Shown here piece by piece: positions 21,694 through 32,333 of a stretch of 64,000 nucleotides of DNA; position 1 is the first letter of the stretch, and every line of letters begins with the position of its first letter. The DNA comes from Incumbomyces delicatus (taxonomy: Eukaryota; Ascomycota; Eurotiomycetes; Chaetothyriales; Trichomeriaceae), in assembly GCA_017655985.1 (NCBI GenBank), contig JACJVS010000004.1, positions 1,054,001 through 1,118,000 on the forward strand, written 5' to 3'. Made by a program: the position numbers and the translations under genes. Below the pieces are notes generated by a model. That model searched no databases and was not told the origin of the DNA. It worked only from the letters and a program-made list of their open reading frames with translations.

Positions 21694-24600
21694 TCATGTT
21701 TCGACCTTGTTAATGTCACTAACTCCAGTGGTTCCAGTGGTTTCCATGCTTTTTGTGCGTTCCGGACCCTTCACCGTTCCAGGCTCGGCCGCGTTTTCCT
21801 TGTCCTCGTCTCTGTCCTCGTCTTTGTCCTCGTCCTCGTCCTCGTCAACGGCTTTCTCCACCGCTTTCTTCTTCAACGATGTCTTGGGACCTAGCCCCAA
21901 CGTGGAGCGCGCTTTTGGGCTCATGTTGACGATAGATGTATCCTCCTCGCCTGCGACGTCGGGCGAGTCGCAAAACTCAATCCCCAATCCACTTTCTCGC
22001 ATTTTGCCCTCTCCCTTGTTGGCCTGCACTCCGGCCGCCTCCTCGTCACCTTTCTTCGTGTCTCCGAGTGCCGGCGGCCGCTCTCGGCGTGCTCGAGCCT
22101 TGGCTAGCGAGATGGTCTTTTGCTTGTTGGTCGTTTCAAACGCCGTCAGGTCGTGCTCGATTGTAGCCTTCAAGATCTCTCCCATCCATTTCCGGCCCGC
22201 GGTGATGTCTTCAACCTGAAAGTAATGGATGGCAGGCTTGGTGAATTGCACGGCTCGAGACAGACCGGTTCTGGGCGGAACCAGCTTGAAATAAAAATAC
22301 CCCGCCGGCACTCCCGCCTTGGTGGGCGTCGACCTCCCACTGTCGGGCTTCGGCACCGACGATGCCTTGGACGCGCCCGTCACGCTCGCATGAATCACCA
22401 CCATCGGATCCTCGGTCGCCACCAACACTTTGTGTCCCGAAATATCGATGATCCCCCGTTCTTCCGCGTCATTCTCCGAGTAGTAGTACGACAACCGTCG
22501 TCCTCGTAAAATGAACAACCGTGGCTTCCACGTCGACATGAGCCCCGACGACTTCTTCCTCATCCACCCATGATGATCACACGTCTTTCGCGCTTCCGAC
22601 GGCGGGATCTTGAGCAGGCCGTGTGTGTATGCACTGGTGCGTTGCTTGGTCTTCACCCGTGATCGGCCGGCCGGCTTGGACAAGGACGGGGTCAACTCGA
22701 CCCCTTCGGCTGTGTCCAAGTCGAGGCTCGGCGTGGCCGAGGGCGTGGTGTCGCCAGTGGCGGGGGAGGCCACCATGTCGGACGATCTCGCCTGCTCGGC
22801 TGGGGTGGTAGTTTTGGCAGCGTCGGCTTTCTCCTCCGGGGACCGAGCGTCGAAGGTGGTACGAAACCCCATGAATCTGCGTGCGCGACCTTGCATCTTC
22901 ATCTTTTCCACCGCCGGTGTCGCCAGATTCGACATCGACTCGGTCTCCAAGTTGGTGACCGTCGGTGTCAGGCTAACCATCGGAGTCTGGTTGGGGGTGG
23001 AACGAGCACTGGCGGAGCGGACCCTGCCCGTCTTGGTCTGGGGTTGCTGATGGTAGACGTTGGCCGCGCCTGATCCGACCAGTGGGGAATCTTCCCGCAC
23101 CGAACCAGCACTACTCACTCGGGCGTGGCGCTTGATCATCGATGCCCGCTGGGACTGTGCGTCGACAACGGTGCTGGACTGGTGCGAATGAGTGGCCCGG
23201 CCAGTTTTGCTGGACCGATTCTTGGCCTTTCGATTGTCCAGGTCATTGCCGCTGAAATAGCCTCGGTCAAGCTCCAGCGGTGATCGCTCCAGTAACGTGG
23301 GGGACGGAATTGGAGTTGCGACCAAATCATCGGTCTTGGTGTTGGGTCTGATGGACGAGGTCGGTGTCGTTGCTTGGGTGCTCGCTGTGGCCGACCAGCT
23401 GCGGTCCATGGAGCCTTTCTTGTAGGGCGAAGTTGTGCTCAGCGACGAGAGGTCGAGATCCGGTTGCGCACCATAGTCGACGGAGGAATGGCGCCGAGAG
23501 CGACTCTTGGCGGAAGCTGCGGCCCGAGTAGGACTGTCCAGGCCCATAGACATGGAAGTCTTCCAGGTCGACAAGGGAGTGCCGGCGGCCCAGCTGGTCC
23601 GTTTCGACGTCTGGATGGGCTGCAAGGGTGGTGGGATGACGCTGGGCTCCTCGCTAATGGGCGGAGTGGCCGAGTGTTGCATGGCGGGAAGGGGTCGAGT
23701 CAGGGAGGAAGTTGAGCGGCTCTGACCGACGGGGCGGGCGACGTCTTCGACGGAACTGTTTTGGCCCGTGTCGGATGCCATCCCCGAGGCGGACGAGCGT
23801 GACTTGACGTCGCGCTGGAAGTCGCGGATCTTGTGCCACGTCTTCAGGCGTCGGCCCATGACGCCGAAATCAAACTCTTTCATGTAGATGAAGTTCTGGT
23901 CCATGTCCAGAAGCACGTCGCCCGATATTTCTTGTTCGCGGAAAATGTGGCAATGGGTGGGATCGACGCCCAGGTCGCCTAGATGCTGGGCGGTTTGGAG
24001 GTGGTCCCAGGCCCTCACGGTGGCTTCATCCAAGCCGCCGGTGTCTTCATCGTCGGTTGTGAGGATGAGGAACGAATGGCGGTCTCGAGGCAGGCTGTAT
24101 TCGCTTTCGGAATCGTCTCTTGATGGGGTGTGGGTCAGCGTCTGGCGAGGAGTGCTGAGATCGGTGATATGCTCGTCGATCACGCTGAGGGTCTCGTTCA
24201 TGACGGGACTCTCGGAGCCCCGGTCATGTCCGCCCAAGGCCTCTCCGATGGTGCGGTGGACATAGGTGGTATGGTGAGCGGCCGGGTGGGAGGCAGTGTC
24301 GAGGTCGGGCTGCACTTCTCTCACAGCTGCTGTCTGAAATAGAGTGGAGGTGGACGTAGCATTGGAATTGGGGGAGCCACCGACTGATGATGTTGGGGTA
24401 TGCTGGACGGTCGAATTGGTGTGGATTTGGATAGGCTGACGCAGGACAGGCGCCTTGGAAGTGTAGACTGGAGGCAAGGCAATCAGTACTGGGAGCTTAT
24501 TCAGCTTGTTCGGTTGTCGCTGTGGTGGGAGTGGGAGTTGGAGTGGGAGCAGGAGGGGGAGAAGGAGAGGATATAGGTATGTATATCGACGTGGAGATGA

Positions 24601-24887
24601 ACAGAAAGCTGAATATGAACATGAACGTGAACATGAACATGGCCTCGACGAACCTCCGGGAAATAGTCCTGTCCCGCCTCGTGTCAAATGTCTGCCCAGA
24701 TACCAGCCATCGCCAAAGCCGTCGTCGAGTTCGATCAATTCGACGTGCTCGGATCTTCGTAGGGTCAACTCGTCGGCGCTTCGGGCGTCAAAATCATCTG
24801 CTTCGTGTCAGTCCAACTGGTTTGTTTTGACCGGCCGGGCATCAACGCACGGATGACAAGCAGCACGTCTCCCGGCTGCAGGGCCAT
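21694..24887 (-). CDS. boi2: Boi/Pob1-family polarity protein (SH3-SAM-PH)
   Basis: Three exons: 24887-24851, 24797-24654 and 24467-21694 (984 residues). Splicing of intron 1 (53 bp) builds the SH3 start GDVLLVIHDFDARSADELTL. Intron 2 (186 bp) removes a low-complexity stretch and joins GTGLFPG to VYTSKAPVL, completing the SH3 domain at residues about 4-60. A SAM domain lies at about 210-275 (TVRAWDHLQTAQHLGDLGVD). A PH domain lies at about 690-835 (GWMRKKSSGLMSTWKPRLFI; HYFQVEDITAGRKWMGEILK). Long Ser/Pro-rich linkers separate them, and the C-terminus has an acidic/basic repeat (DEDEDKDEDRDEDK). Boi1/2 and Pob1 act at sites of growth with Cdc42, formins and exocyst. Because intron 2 is a multiple of three without stops, retention would still give a protein. 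Confidence 0.92.
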
Positions 24888-26379
24888 GGCCAAAGGTTGC
24901 GCTTGGACCGTGGTCGGGGTCGTCTTCGTCGGCGTGGTCGAATCACATGCTAATTTCACCACTGCAACCGGAAGGTGACGGGCCCGATTTGAAATGGGTG
25001 CAAGAGTCGTCCGTCGTTAACGAGACTTGCGCCGACAGGGTGCGATGGATCGAGCGGTCGATGGCAACGGCGATGGTGACGACATCGAGGTCGGAAGAAG
25101 ACGGCAACTGCAGTCCACAGAAGATTTCGTGAGGGGCGTGTTGACAAGTAATGAGCGATGAGCGATGAGTGACTGTTGGTAGCGACGACGTGTGGGAGAT
25201 GTGAGGAAGAGGCGGAGGAGGAGGAGGAGGAAGAAGACGAAGAAGAAGAGGACGGCGACGATGGCGACGACGGCAACGACGCGATGTTGGTGCAACGCAA
25301 ATGCAATGAAATGAGTTGCACAACCACCAGCCTCTACCCGTGGACAGCAGGGCGAGCACGGTGACGGCAAATCAGAGTAGTTGGAGCAAGGGTCTGTAAT
25401 AGTGGCGTTCCAGCAACTCAGCATCCAGGCTGGTGACTTGCCATGATCTGAGGTAATAATGTGGGCGCGCGGGTATTACGAAGCACCTTGTAATAGAGTT
25501 TGCCATCCATGGATTGATATTTCATGCATATCTTGGAACTTCCCGTCGTCTGATGCTTAGTACACTATGATTTGCTTTGTACTTGGTACCTTTCAGGCGC
25601 TTCACATCCCCTCCGTCGGTTGATCCGCAACTCTGCATGTCCGGAGGGCGATCGTCTTCATTAATACCTTGCCTCGTCCCTGGGCTAGGCAGGTAAGGTA
25701 CCAGATACGTCGCAGCCAGACATACAGACACTTGCAAAGTTCCTCCTCCAAAAGCTATGAACCTACCTGCCTTGAGTATTAGATGCTTCGCACATAGGGG
25801 TTTGCTATAAACTATCCTTCAGGGGCAGCGACACCCCCCTATAGCAGTGTTCCCTGTACGCAGAAATTAGGTCCAAGCTTGGAAGGCTAAGGGGCCAAGA
25901 GTGGCAGCACGGGGAGCGCTATTAACATTAGCACTGCGTGCACTGTTCTTCGTGCCAAGTGCTAAGAACGCACGGGGATGGGCGCTAGTTTGACTCCAAC
26001 ACGCGGCGCGCAGTGCTTGAATGAAGAGTAGCAGGGATTATTGGCGCCGACCGTGTGGGAGCCTGCACCTCAACGCGAGACAACCACCATGATGCCTGGG
26101 TAATTTTGCCGGCACAATCGCTCATGTTGTCATTGTCGCGTGAGAAAGCTGCAGCGATTCGGTCGTCAATCATGAAGCCGTGTTTTGTTTTCACTTTGTC
26201 CACTCAGACACGTCGCATGCACATTGAACCAGCGGTATGATCACGCACGGTGACCACAGCTGGAGCGAACAGGCGTAAAAGGGATCTGTCAGCAATGCTG
26301 TGTGATCCTGTGACTGTTGGCTTTGCTACGCGGCCTGGACCTTGACTTTTGAAGCACTGGCAGCAGAGTCTGGTAGGCC
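24888..26379. other. Divergent intergenic region between boi2 and the SP-RING gene
   Basis: About 1.5 kb holding both promoters and probably long 5' UTRs. A GA-rich tract (GAGGAG/GAAGAA, about 25199-25252) gives false Ser/Leu-rich minus frames. No other gene is supported. Confidence 0.5.
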
Positions 26380-29300
26380 ATGCAGCAGGCTCAGGCTCAG
26401 GCTCAGGCTCAGGTGCCGACTCAGGCCGCGGGCCAAGCACCATTTTCCGGGGCATCTCAACCTTCAGCACATGCAGCGCGACCGGCAAAGACGACCCGTA
26501 CCACGTCTGCCCACGACCTTGCCACGTCCAATTCGACCACGAGCCACTGGTTGGGGACTAACCAGCGCTCGTGGATGACGGAATCAGCCGCGAACATTGT
26601 ACGATCGGCCATTCCACTTTTGACCAACACGGCGCAAGCACCCAATGCACCCAATGCACAAGCACAAGCACAAGCACCAGCACCAGCACCAGCACCAGCA
26701 CCAGTACCAGTAGAAGCACCACCAGAAGCACCACCAGCTCCACCAGCTTCACTGCCCTCAACCGGCTTCACCCTGGGAGACCCGATCACCACCACGTCTG
26801 TCCCTTCCTCCCTCTTCTCTTCACGGGCCTCGACCACCTCCCCTCAGAATGTTCCGGCACCGGCTACGAGAAGCCAAGTTACAGAGCAAGAGGAGCAGAC
26901 GGCACAAGCCTACCCACCGACGACTGATCCAGGGATTCCTCCTCAGCCAGGAGCGAGGGACAATCGTCTCGCAGAGGCACCGACCCATGCACAAGACGAG
27001 ATTGAGGTGGTCGACCTGACTGACTCACAAAACAATCAAGATAATCAAGAAGAACCGGTTGTGGGGAGTGTCCAGCAAATTCAGCAACTGCAGCAACTGC
27101 AGCAACTGCAGAATCAACTAGAGTCTGAAGCCCACCATGCCGACACAGTTCAAATCTCGTCGCAGGAGGTTGCCGCTCTGCACGAACTCGACGCCTTGAT
27201 AACGGCCCAGTCCCAATCGATCCAACCGATCCAATCGATCCAATCGACCACCGCACACCGTCCACACCACTCGCAGGGCCCGTTTTCAGACCTCGCTCGC
27301 CATCGGTCGTCAGACTCGACCACCCAGCAGCAAAACTCCGTCCCACCATCCTGTACAGGAAGACCTTCAGATTCCCTTCACCACCCAGCCAGCGAAGCTA
27401 CAGTTCCGTCTGTTCCTGCCTCTGCTTCGGCTTCTGCGTTTTGGTCTACAGCTCTGCTCCCGTTGTCGTCCGGCGCAAACGCCCTCGGGCTCGCTCCGTC
27501 GACCGTCAGCCCATACTTTGCCACCAACACAATTCATGCTCCCTCCCATCAACTGTTGACTCCTGCCGCGTCCCCCGTCAATCAATTTAATCAGCATCTC
27601 CAGCGCAAGCGACCCTTCGACCCCTCGTCAACAGCACCCACCAGCACCCAACCTCATACACGTCTCAGATCGGATTCAAATTCACCACGTCTCTCGCCGC
27701 GCCCGCAGCATGTATCTCTACAGCAGCTTCATCCAACTGCTCAGCCTGTACCGCCTGCCGCCCCCGCTCGCCCGAGCTCCTACCAGTACCCGTCCTCCAT
27801 ATTGTCGAATCAGTCTCAACTCCAAATGCAGCCACAGCCACAGCCACAGCCACAGCCGCAGCCGCAGATGGGAGCATCTCGACAGGACCCCATCTTGCGT
27901 AGCGTGCACACCCCACAGGTGAGTCTGCCAAACAACATCACCAACCAACAGACCGCGCAGCCGCAGCGACCCAATGGCGTCACCTATGCAGCGCAAACTG
28001 CACCTAGTCGCCTCGGTCAGCACCAACGGGTCGTGTCTTCAACAGCCATGTCACCTCCTCAACCGGTTCCCGCTGTGCAATTCACTCGGCCTCCACCACG
28101 CACTCATGACTCGGGGACGCACCGTCGAACACCGAGCATCTCTGCAGAGACCACATCTATCCAACCTCCCGCCCACCTCGTTGCTTTCGACAATACTATA
28201 GCCAACCTCAGGCCACGCACGAATCTCTCGGGCCCGGCTGACGCGTTGAGGATCCCCTGGATTAGAGAAGCTTGTCAGAACGGCGACCTCTTCTTCTTAC
28301 TGGTCAATCAGCTATGCTGCACCTGGACTTTGGACCCAGGAACATTGGCCAGCTTGGGCCTCGACCGGACCTGTGACGCTGGCTTTCGAGTGCTGGAGCT
28401 TCTCTTCGCTTCTAATAGTAGCTTGCCAACCGAGCTCCTGGCCCATCTGGCCGGCTGGCCGAACTCGGTCTACTCGCTCAAAGCCTCGCCCGAACTGCGT
28501 GCCTGGATCTCGAGCATTGCCCAGTTCTTGCCGCACCTAGGCATGTCGTGGGATCCCTTCCGACATGAATGCATTCGTCGTCGGTGCCCTCCATCCGCCA
28601 GAGAGATTACCGAGACCTTGCATTGCCCAGTCTCGATTGTGTTGCCAAGAGCCCTGTACCGTTCACTAGAGCGACAGATTCATCCTAGCTCACCTCCCGC
28701 CTTCTCAAGCGCCGCCTTGGCTCTATTTGGTCGTGATCAGGCAGCCTATCTAATGATGCTGACACATCACCGCCCACAGCCACCCTTGGCAGAAAGCGTT
28801 GCCGCCTTTGCTGCCTCCTATCGCAACCTCATTAGTCAACACTGGCCTCACATGAACACGCCCAGCCCCTCTACGCGTCCGCATGTTGCTCTTCACCACA
28901 CAACGCAGGGACGCACAAGTCCCCATCAAACTCAACGCAGCTTAACAGCACCTTCACACCTCCCTCGAACCGCAAACCAAAGCAGCGACCAACATTCGGC
29001 CACGGCCACGGCCACGGCCACAGCCACATCAAGGACTACGAACAACCATGCGAACCTTCCTTCGTCGCAAGTAGATGGCGTTGGCCCTATTCAAACCGAC
29101 TTTTTGCGGTCCCAGAATGCATCTGCCGACGGCGATGCATCAACTCGTCAATCCACAACTGTGTCCGACCCGCCACCACATGTTTCCCATTCGCTCCTCC
29201 CCGGTCTCAGGACGCTACCGGCGATGCTCGCCAACCCCGTTCCGGAGCAGGAAGCCCTGCATCAAGCACATCTGCGCCAGCCCGTCACTGAGGTGAGAGA

Positions 29301-30417
29301 CGCTGGTCACGCGGGAACCCCTAAGCTTTTCCAATTCATCGAATCCTGTGTGCTGAAGCCGTATCTCTTCAAACAAGATGCATTATTCCTGTCAGTCGAT
29401 TTCGACCTCTCCGCCGCGACGCTCGGCAGGAAGGCTGTCACCATTCACCCGCCTGCCAACTCTTTCCTCCCGGTCAAACGCGTCGTGAGCAGTGAGTCGG
29501 TGATTTTCAATCTTCGTTGCGTTCGGTTGGACTCCCCATGCGACTCTATGACCGAGTCACACTGGGCTTCGCTTCCCACATACTGGCCACAACATCTCTT
29601 TGTCTCCTTGAACGGCCATCACTTGGAAGTCCGGCGCAAGCGGCAATACAGCCGTGACCTCCCTGTTGATGTCACCCCCGGCGTCAAGGTTGGCCTGAAC
29701 AATGTCAAACTGTCCATTCACGCAGAGCCTGGCCAAGAAGGGAAGCAATTTGCCATTGCGGTCGAGGTCATAGCAATGCGCACCCTGGACCAAGTTCGAG
29801 CCATGGCACGTAGGCTCGAAGCGGCTACTTCACTGGAAACCTTCGTACGCAGCATGCAACCGGCACATGACCACAGAGACGATGATGATATGCAAGTGGT
29901 GCGTGACAGCATCACAATCTCAGTTTCCGACCCATTTCTCTCGCGCATGTTTGTCATTCCAGTCCGAGGACAAGCTTGTAAGCATCAAACATGCTTTGAC
30001 ATGGACAACTTCTTCGAGAGCCGCACCAGTGACAACAAAGATGCCTTGACGAGCGTGTACCAGTGGCAGTGTCCCTTTCCCTCTTGTGATGGAGATGTTC
30101 GACCAGGTAGCTTGATCGTCGATGGCTTTCTGCAACATGTGAGGGACAAGCTCGTAGCCGAAGGCAAAGGCGATGCTCGAGCAATTGTATTGAAAAACGA
30201 CGGGTCATGGGAGATGAAGACAACTGATGAGGTCGGAGGAGGACGAGCAGGACGAAGGCCGCAACAATCTGGGAAGGCGGAGACTGCTCCTCCCAATACT
30301 GCTGCCGGTCAAGCCACACCAGTGAACTCATCACGAGATGCATCAGCGGCAGTCGTCGGTCCTGGACATGTTCGGCCTTCCCGCGGACTTGAAATCATCG
30401 AGATTGAGGATGACTGA
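26380..30417 (+). CDS. Glutamine-rich protein with C-terminal SP-RING (MIZ) zinc finger
   Basis: One uninterrupted frame of 1,345 residues from the ATG at 26380. The first half is low-complexity: QA repeats at residues 2-13, an AQAQAPAPAPAP run near 95-110, LQQLQQLQ and PQPQPQPQ tracts. A predicted ordered middle (about 620-830) precedes the C-terminal SP-RING at about 1177-1250: ITISVSDPFLSRMFVIPVRG, CKHQTCFDMDNFFE and WQCPFPSCDGDVRPGSLIVD. The Cys/His set fits the zinc-binding pattern of PIAS/Siz/Zmiz proteins, which act as SUMO E3 ligases or transcription co-regulators. No SAP domain is seen, so it is nearer to the Zmiz-like fungal group than to Siz1. It ends in an acidic IEIEDD, which could be a SUMO-interacting motif. 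Confidence 0.88.
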   Translation: MQQAQAQAQAQVPTQAAGQAPFSGASQPSAHAARPAKTTRTTSAHDLATSNSTTSHWLGTNQRSWMTESAANIVRSAIPLLTNTAQAPNAPNAQAQAQAPAPAPAPAPVPVEAPPEAPPAPPASLPSTGFTLGDPITTTSVPSSLFSSRASTTSPQNVPAPATRSQVTEQEEQTAQAYPPTTDPGIPPQPGARDNRLAEAPTHAQDEIEVVDLTDSQNNQDNQEEPVVGSVQQIQQLQQLQQLQNQLESEAHHADTVQISSQEVAALHELDALITAQSQSIQPIQSIQSTTAHRPHHSQGPFSDLARHRSSDSTTQQQNSVPPSCTGRPSDSLHHPASEATVPSVPASASASAFWSTALLPLSSGANALGLAPSTVSPYFATNTIHAPSHQLLTPAASPVNQFNQHLQRKRPFDPSSTAPTSTQPHTRLRSDSNSPRLSPRPQHVSLQQLHPTAQPVPPAAPARPSSYQYPSSILSNQSQLQMQPQPQPQPQPQPQMGASRQDPILRSVHTPQVSLPNNITNQQTAQPQRPNGVTYAAQTAPSRLGQHQRVVSSTAMSPPQPVPAVQFTRPPPRTHDSGTHRRTPSISAETTSIQPPAHLVAFDNTIANLRPRTNLSGPADALRIPWIREACQNGDLFFLLVNQLCCTWTLDPGTLASLGLDRTCDAGFRVLELLFASNSSLPTELLAHLAGWPNSVYSLKASPELRAWISSIAQFLPHLGMSWDPFRHECIRRRCPPSAREITETLHCPVSIVLPRALYRSLERQIHPSSPPAFSSAALALFGRDQAAYLMMLTHHRPQPPLAESVAAFAASYRNLISQHWPHMNTPSPSTRPHVALHHTTQGRTSPHQTQRSLTAPSHLPRTANQSSDQHSATATATATATSRTTNNHANLPSSQVDGVGPIQTDFLRSQNASADGDASTRQSTTVSDPPPHVSHSLLPGLRTLPAMLANPVPEQEALHQAHLRQPVTEVRDAGHAGTPKLFQFIESCVLKPYLFKQDALFLSVDFDLSAATLGRKAVTIHPPANSFLPVKRVVSSESVIFNLRCVRLDSPCDSMTESHWASLPTYWPQHLFVSLNGHHLEVRRKRQYSRDLPVDVTPGVKVGLNNVKLSIHAEPGQEGKQFAIAVEVIAMRTLDQVRAMARRLEAATSLETFVRSMQPAHDHRDDDDMQVVRDSITISVSDPFLSRMFVIPVRGQACKHQTCFDMDNFFESRTSDNKDALTSVYQWQCPFPSCDGDVRPGSLIVDGFLQHVRDKLVAEGKGDARAIVLKNDGSWEMKTTDEVGGGRAGRRPQQSGKAETAPPNTAAGQATPVNSSRDASAAVVGPGHVRPSRGLEIIEIEDD
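26383..26415 (+). repeat. GGCTCA hexanucleotide repeat in coding sequence
   Basis: Five near-perfect CAGGCT/GGCTCA units encode the (QA)n start of the SP-RING protein. Slippage would change Gln-Ala number without breaking the frame. Confidence 0.7.
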
Positions 30418-32333
30418 TTGGTTGGTTGGTTGGTTGCTATGTTTACTACCCGTCACGTGTCTTGCTTGAGGCGATATAATTTTGCTGGTAATAGGCAAAG
30501 AAAGATACTGGACAGGGTCAGATGGAAACAGGCTCGCTTCTGCGAATAGAGGGCGTCTCTGGTGGTGGGCATTATGATCGTTGTGGTTTGATTTATTTTC
30601 AAAAGTGATACCCCTGGAAGCAAGCATGATTATGGTGAATAGGTGCACCGATGGCTGGCGTACATATAGATACCAGGACGAGAGTTACGGGTATAGCTGC
30701 TAGCACTATGATGTAAATAACTGTTACGGAGTCAGCGGATTATAGAGACAGGAGTAAATCTCCGGCCCGACCTGCAGTGAGTGGAAGAGGACCTCTCACC
30801 GCCTCCCCTCCGTTGTTCTTCGCCCTTTCCAGCGTTGAGAATGTTGAATCCCGTCGTTATCCATAGAATTCCATAGCTAGAATCTCACATATTCCCACCC
30901 ATTCCAGTCATTCTCAGGGCCCTAGAGCCGGCCTGGGTCCTGGTAAATCATTGAGGATACAAACACCGAGCACAAAGCCTGTCCAGTGTAAAATAGAGAT
31001 CAGTAGAAGATAGTCGATGTACCATTGCCTTTCCGACTGCACCCCTGTCGTCGCCGCGTGCAGCTCTATCTATCTATCTATCTACCTACCATTTCTATAA
31101 TGCAACCCCCCGGCCCAACACCTGGTTCCGCGTTCTTGGCGTCTCGCAAAATGGCGCATCAATATCGAGGGGAAATCTGACTCTCGCGAAAGGAAAAGGA
31201 AATATAGGGGGGTCAATGCTTATTTTGCTTTGCACTCCCAATAATAATTGGATCGTCACAGTTTGAAACACAACTATTCTGTGCCCAGTCTGACCTAAAA
31301 TGATTCATTTATGCCTGATACTTCGTAGTCAGTCAGTTGACCCATTATCAAGCCTTAGGAGGAGCCCTGAATTACCTGAAGTTTACGAAGTGCGTACGGA
31401 GTACCTAGAGAGCAAGGCAAAATTAAGCAGTGCTGATTACCCAAGAGAGGTTCACATTTATTGCCAAGTAAAAATGCCCACACGTCGCTTATCTTTTGAG
31501 GTGCAGCTATATACGGGAGTACTTCGTACTTCGACTGTACTGCTACCCCTTCTAAGCGCCGCTATATTGTGAGTAATGTTGTATAGTCGTCGTTTCTTGT
31601 GAAACCCGCAGCCCGTATTGATCTTGCATGTTTTGGCCTATACGGTGCGAGGCCGCTATGGTACCACAGTACTGTCCTAATGGCAGAACAGCTAGAAATA
31701 GCCTTCAACGCCAATCCATTTACGGAACCTTAGGCGAGTTCTCTCCCCTAACAAATGCATTCTCATTCTAGGTATGGAGTCAACCTTGCGATTGTGGAGA
31801 TTGGCTTTGCCGAGTGGTGGCTGACACAGTAGCGTACAAGCTATATTAATGTCGGAGCAAAAACAAACGTGTCGCAAAAATATGTTCGCGACTCTCTGTC
31901 GATGCAGCTGGTAAAGGACAGCCGCATCAGAATTATTCCTGTTTTGCAAAGAGATGCTATATACACACAGACGCTTATGAAGCTGGCAATGTTCTACAAT
32001 CTCGCTGTCCGAGCTCTGCAAGATATAGGCAGGCACTATACAATGCCTAAAGTCTTGAATTCTCTTGGAGATGTTTCACAAACGCCAGTGGATCCGATCC
32101 ACTGATAACACCCTCCACCCCCCACTGTTTTGCCATTGGGTTGGCGCTGGCCTAGCATCAAACCGTGCTGCAGGCCTCATGATCCCTTAATACACATATT
32201 GTGTTAATGCGAGAAACGGAGATACGGCACTTTTAATTCGAAGTAGCAGACGCAATATATCAGTATTCGCATATCTACATTGCTATGTTAACGATCACCT
32301 GGGCTATGGTCGCAGCGTCACACGTTTTGCGCC
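30418..32333. other. Gene-poor region, 1.9 kb
   Basis: No gene recognised. Features are a (GGTT)n stretch just after the SP-RING stop, a (TCTA)n microsatellite at about 31063-31090 and copies of the recurrent TACGGAGTA motif (31395-31403; 8/9 match at 30725-30733). Frames near 31300 and 31692-32105 have no family features. Confidence 0.5.

Noticed and set aside
24943..25424. Ser/Leu-rich minus frames upstream of boi2
   Set aside because: They come from a GA-rich simple tract, have no family feature, and the SH3 start defines the real gene.
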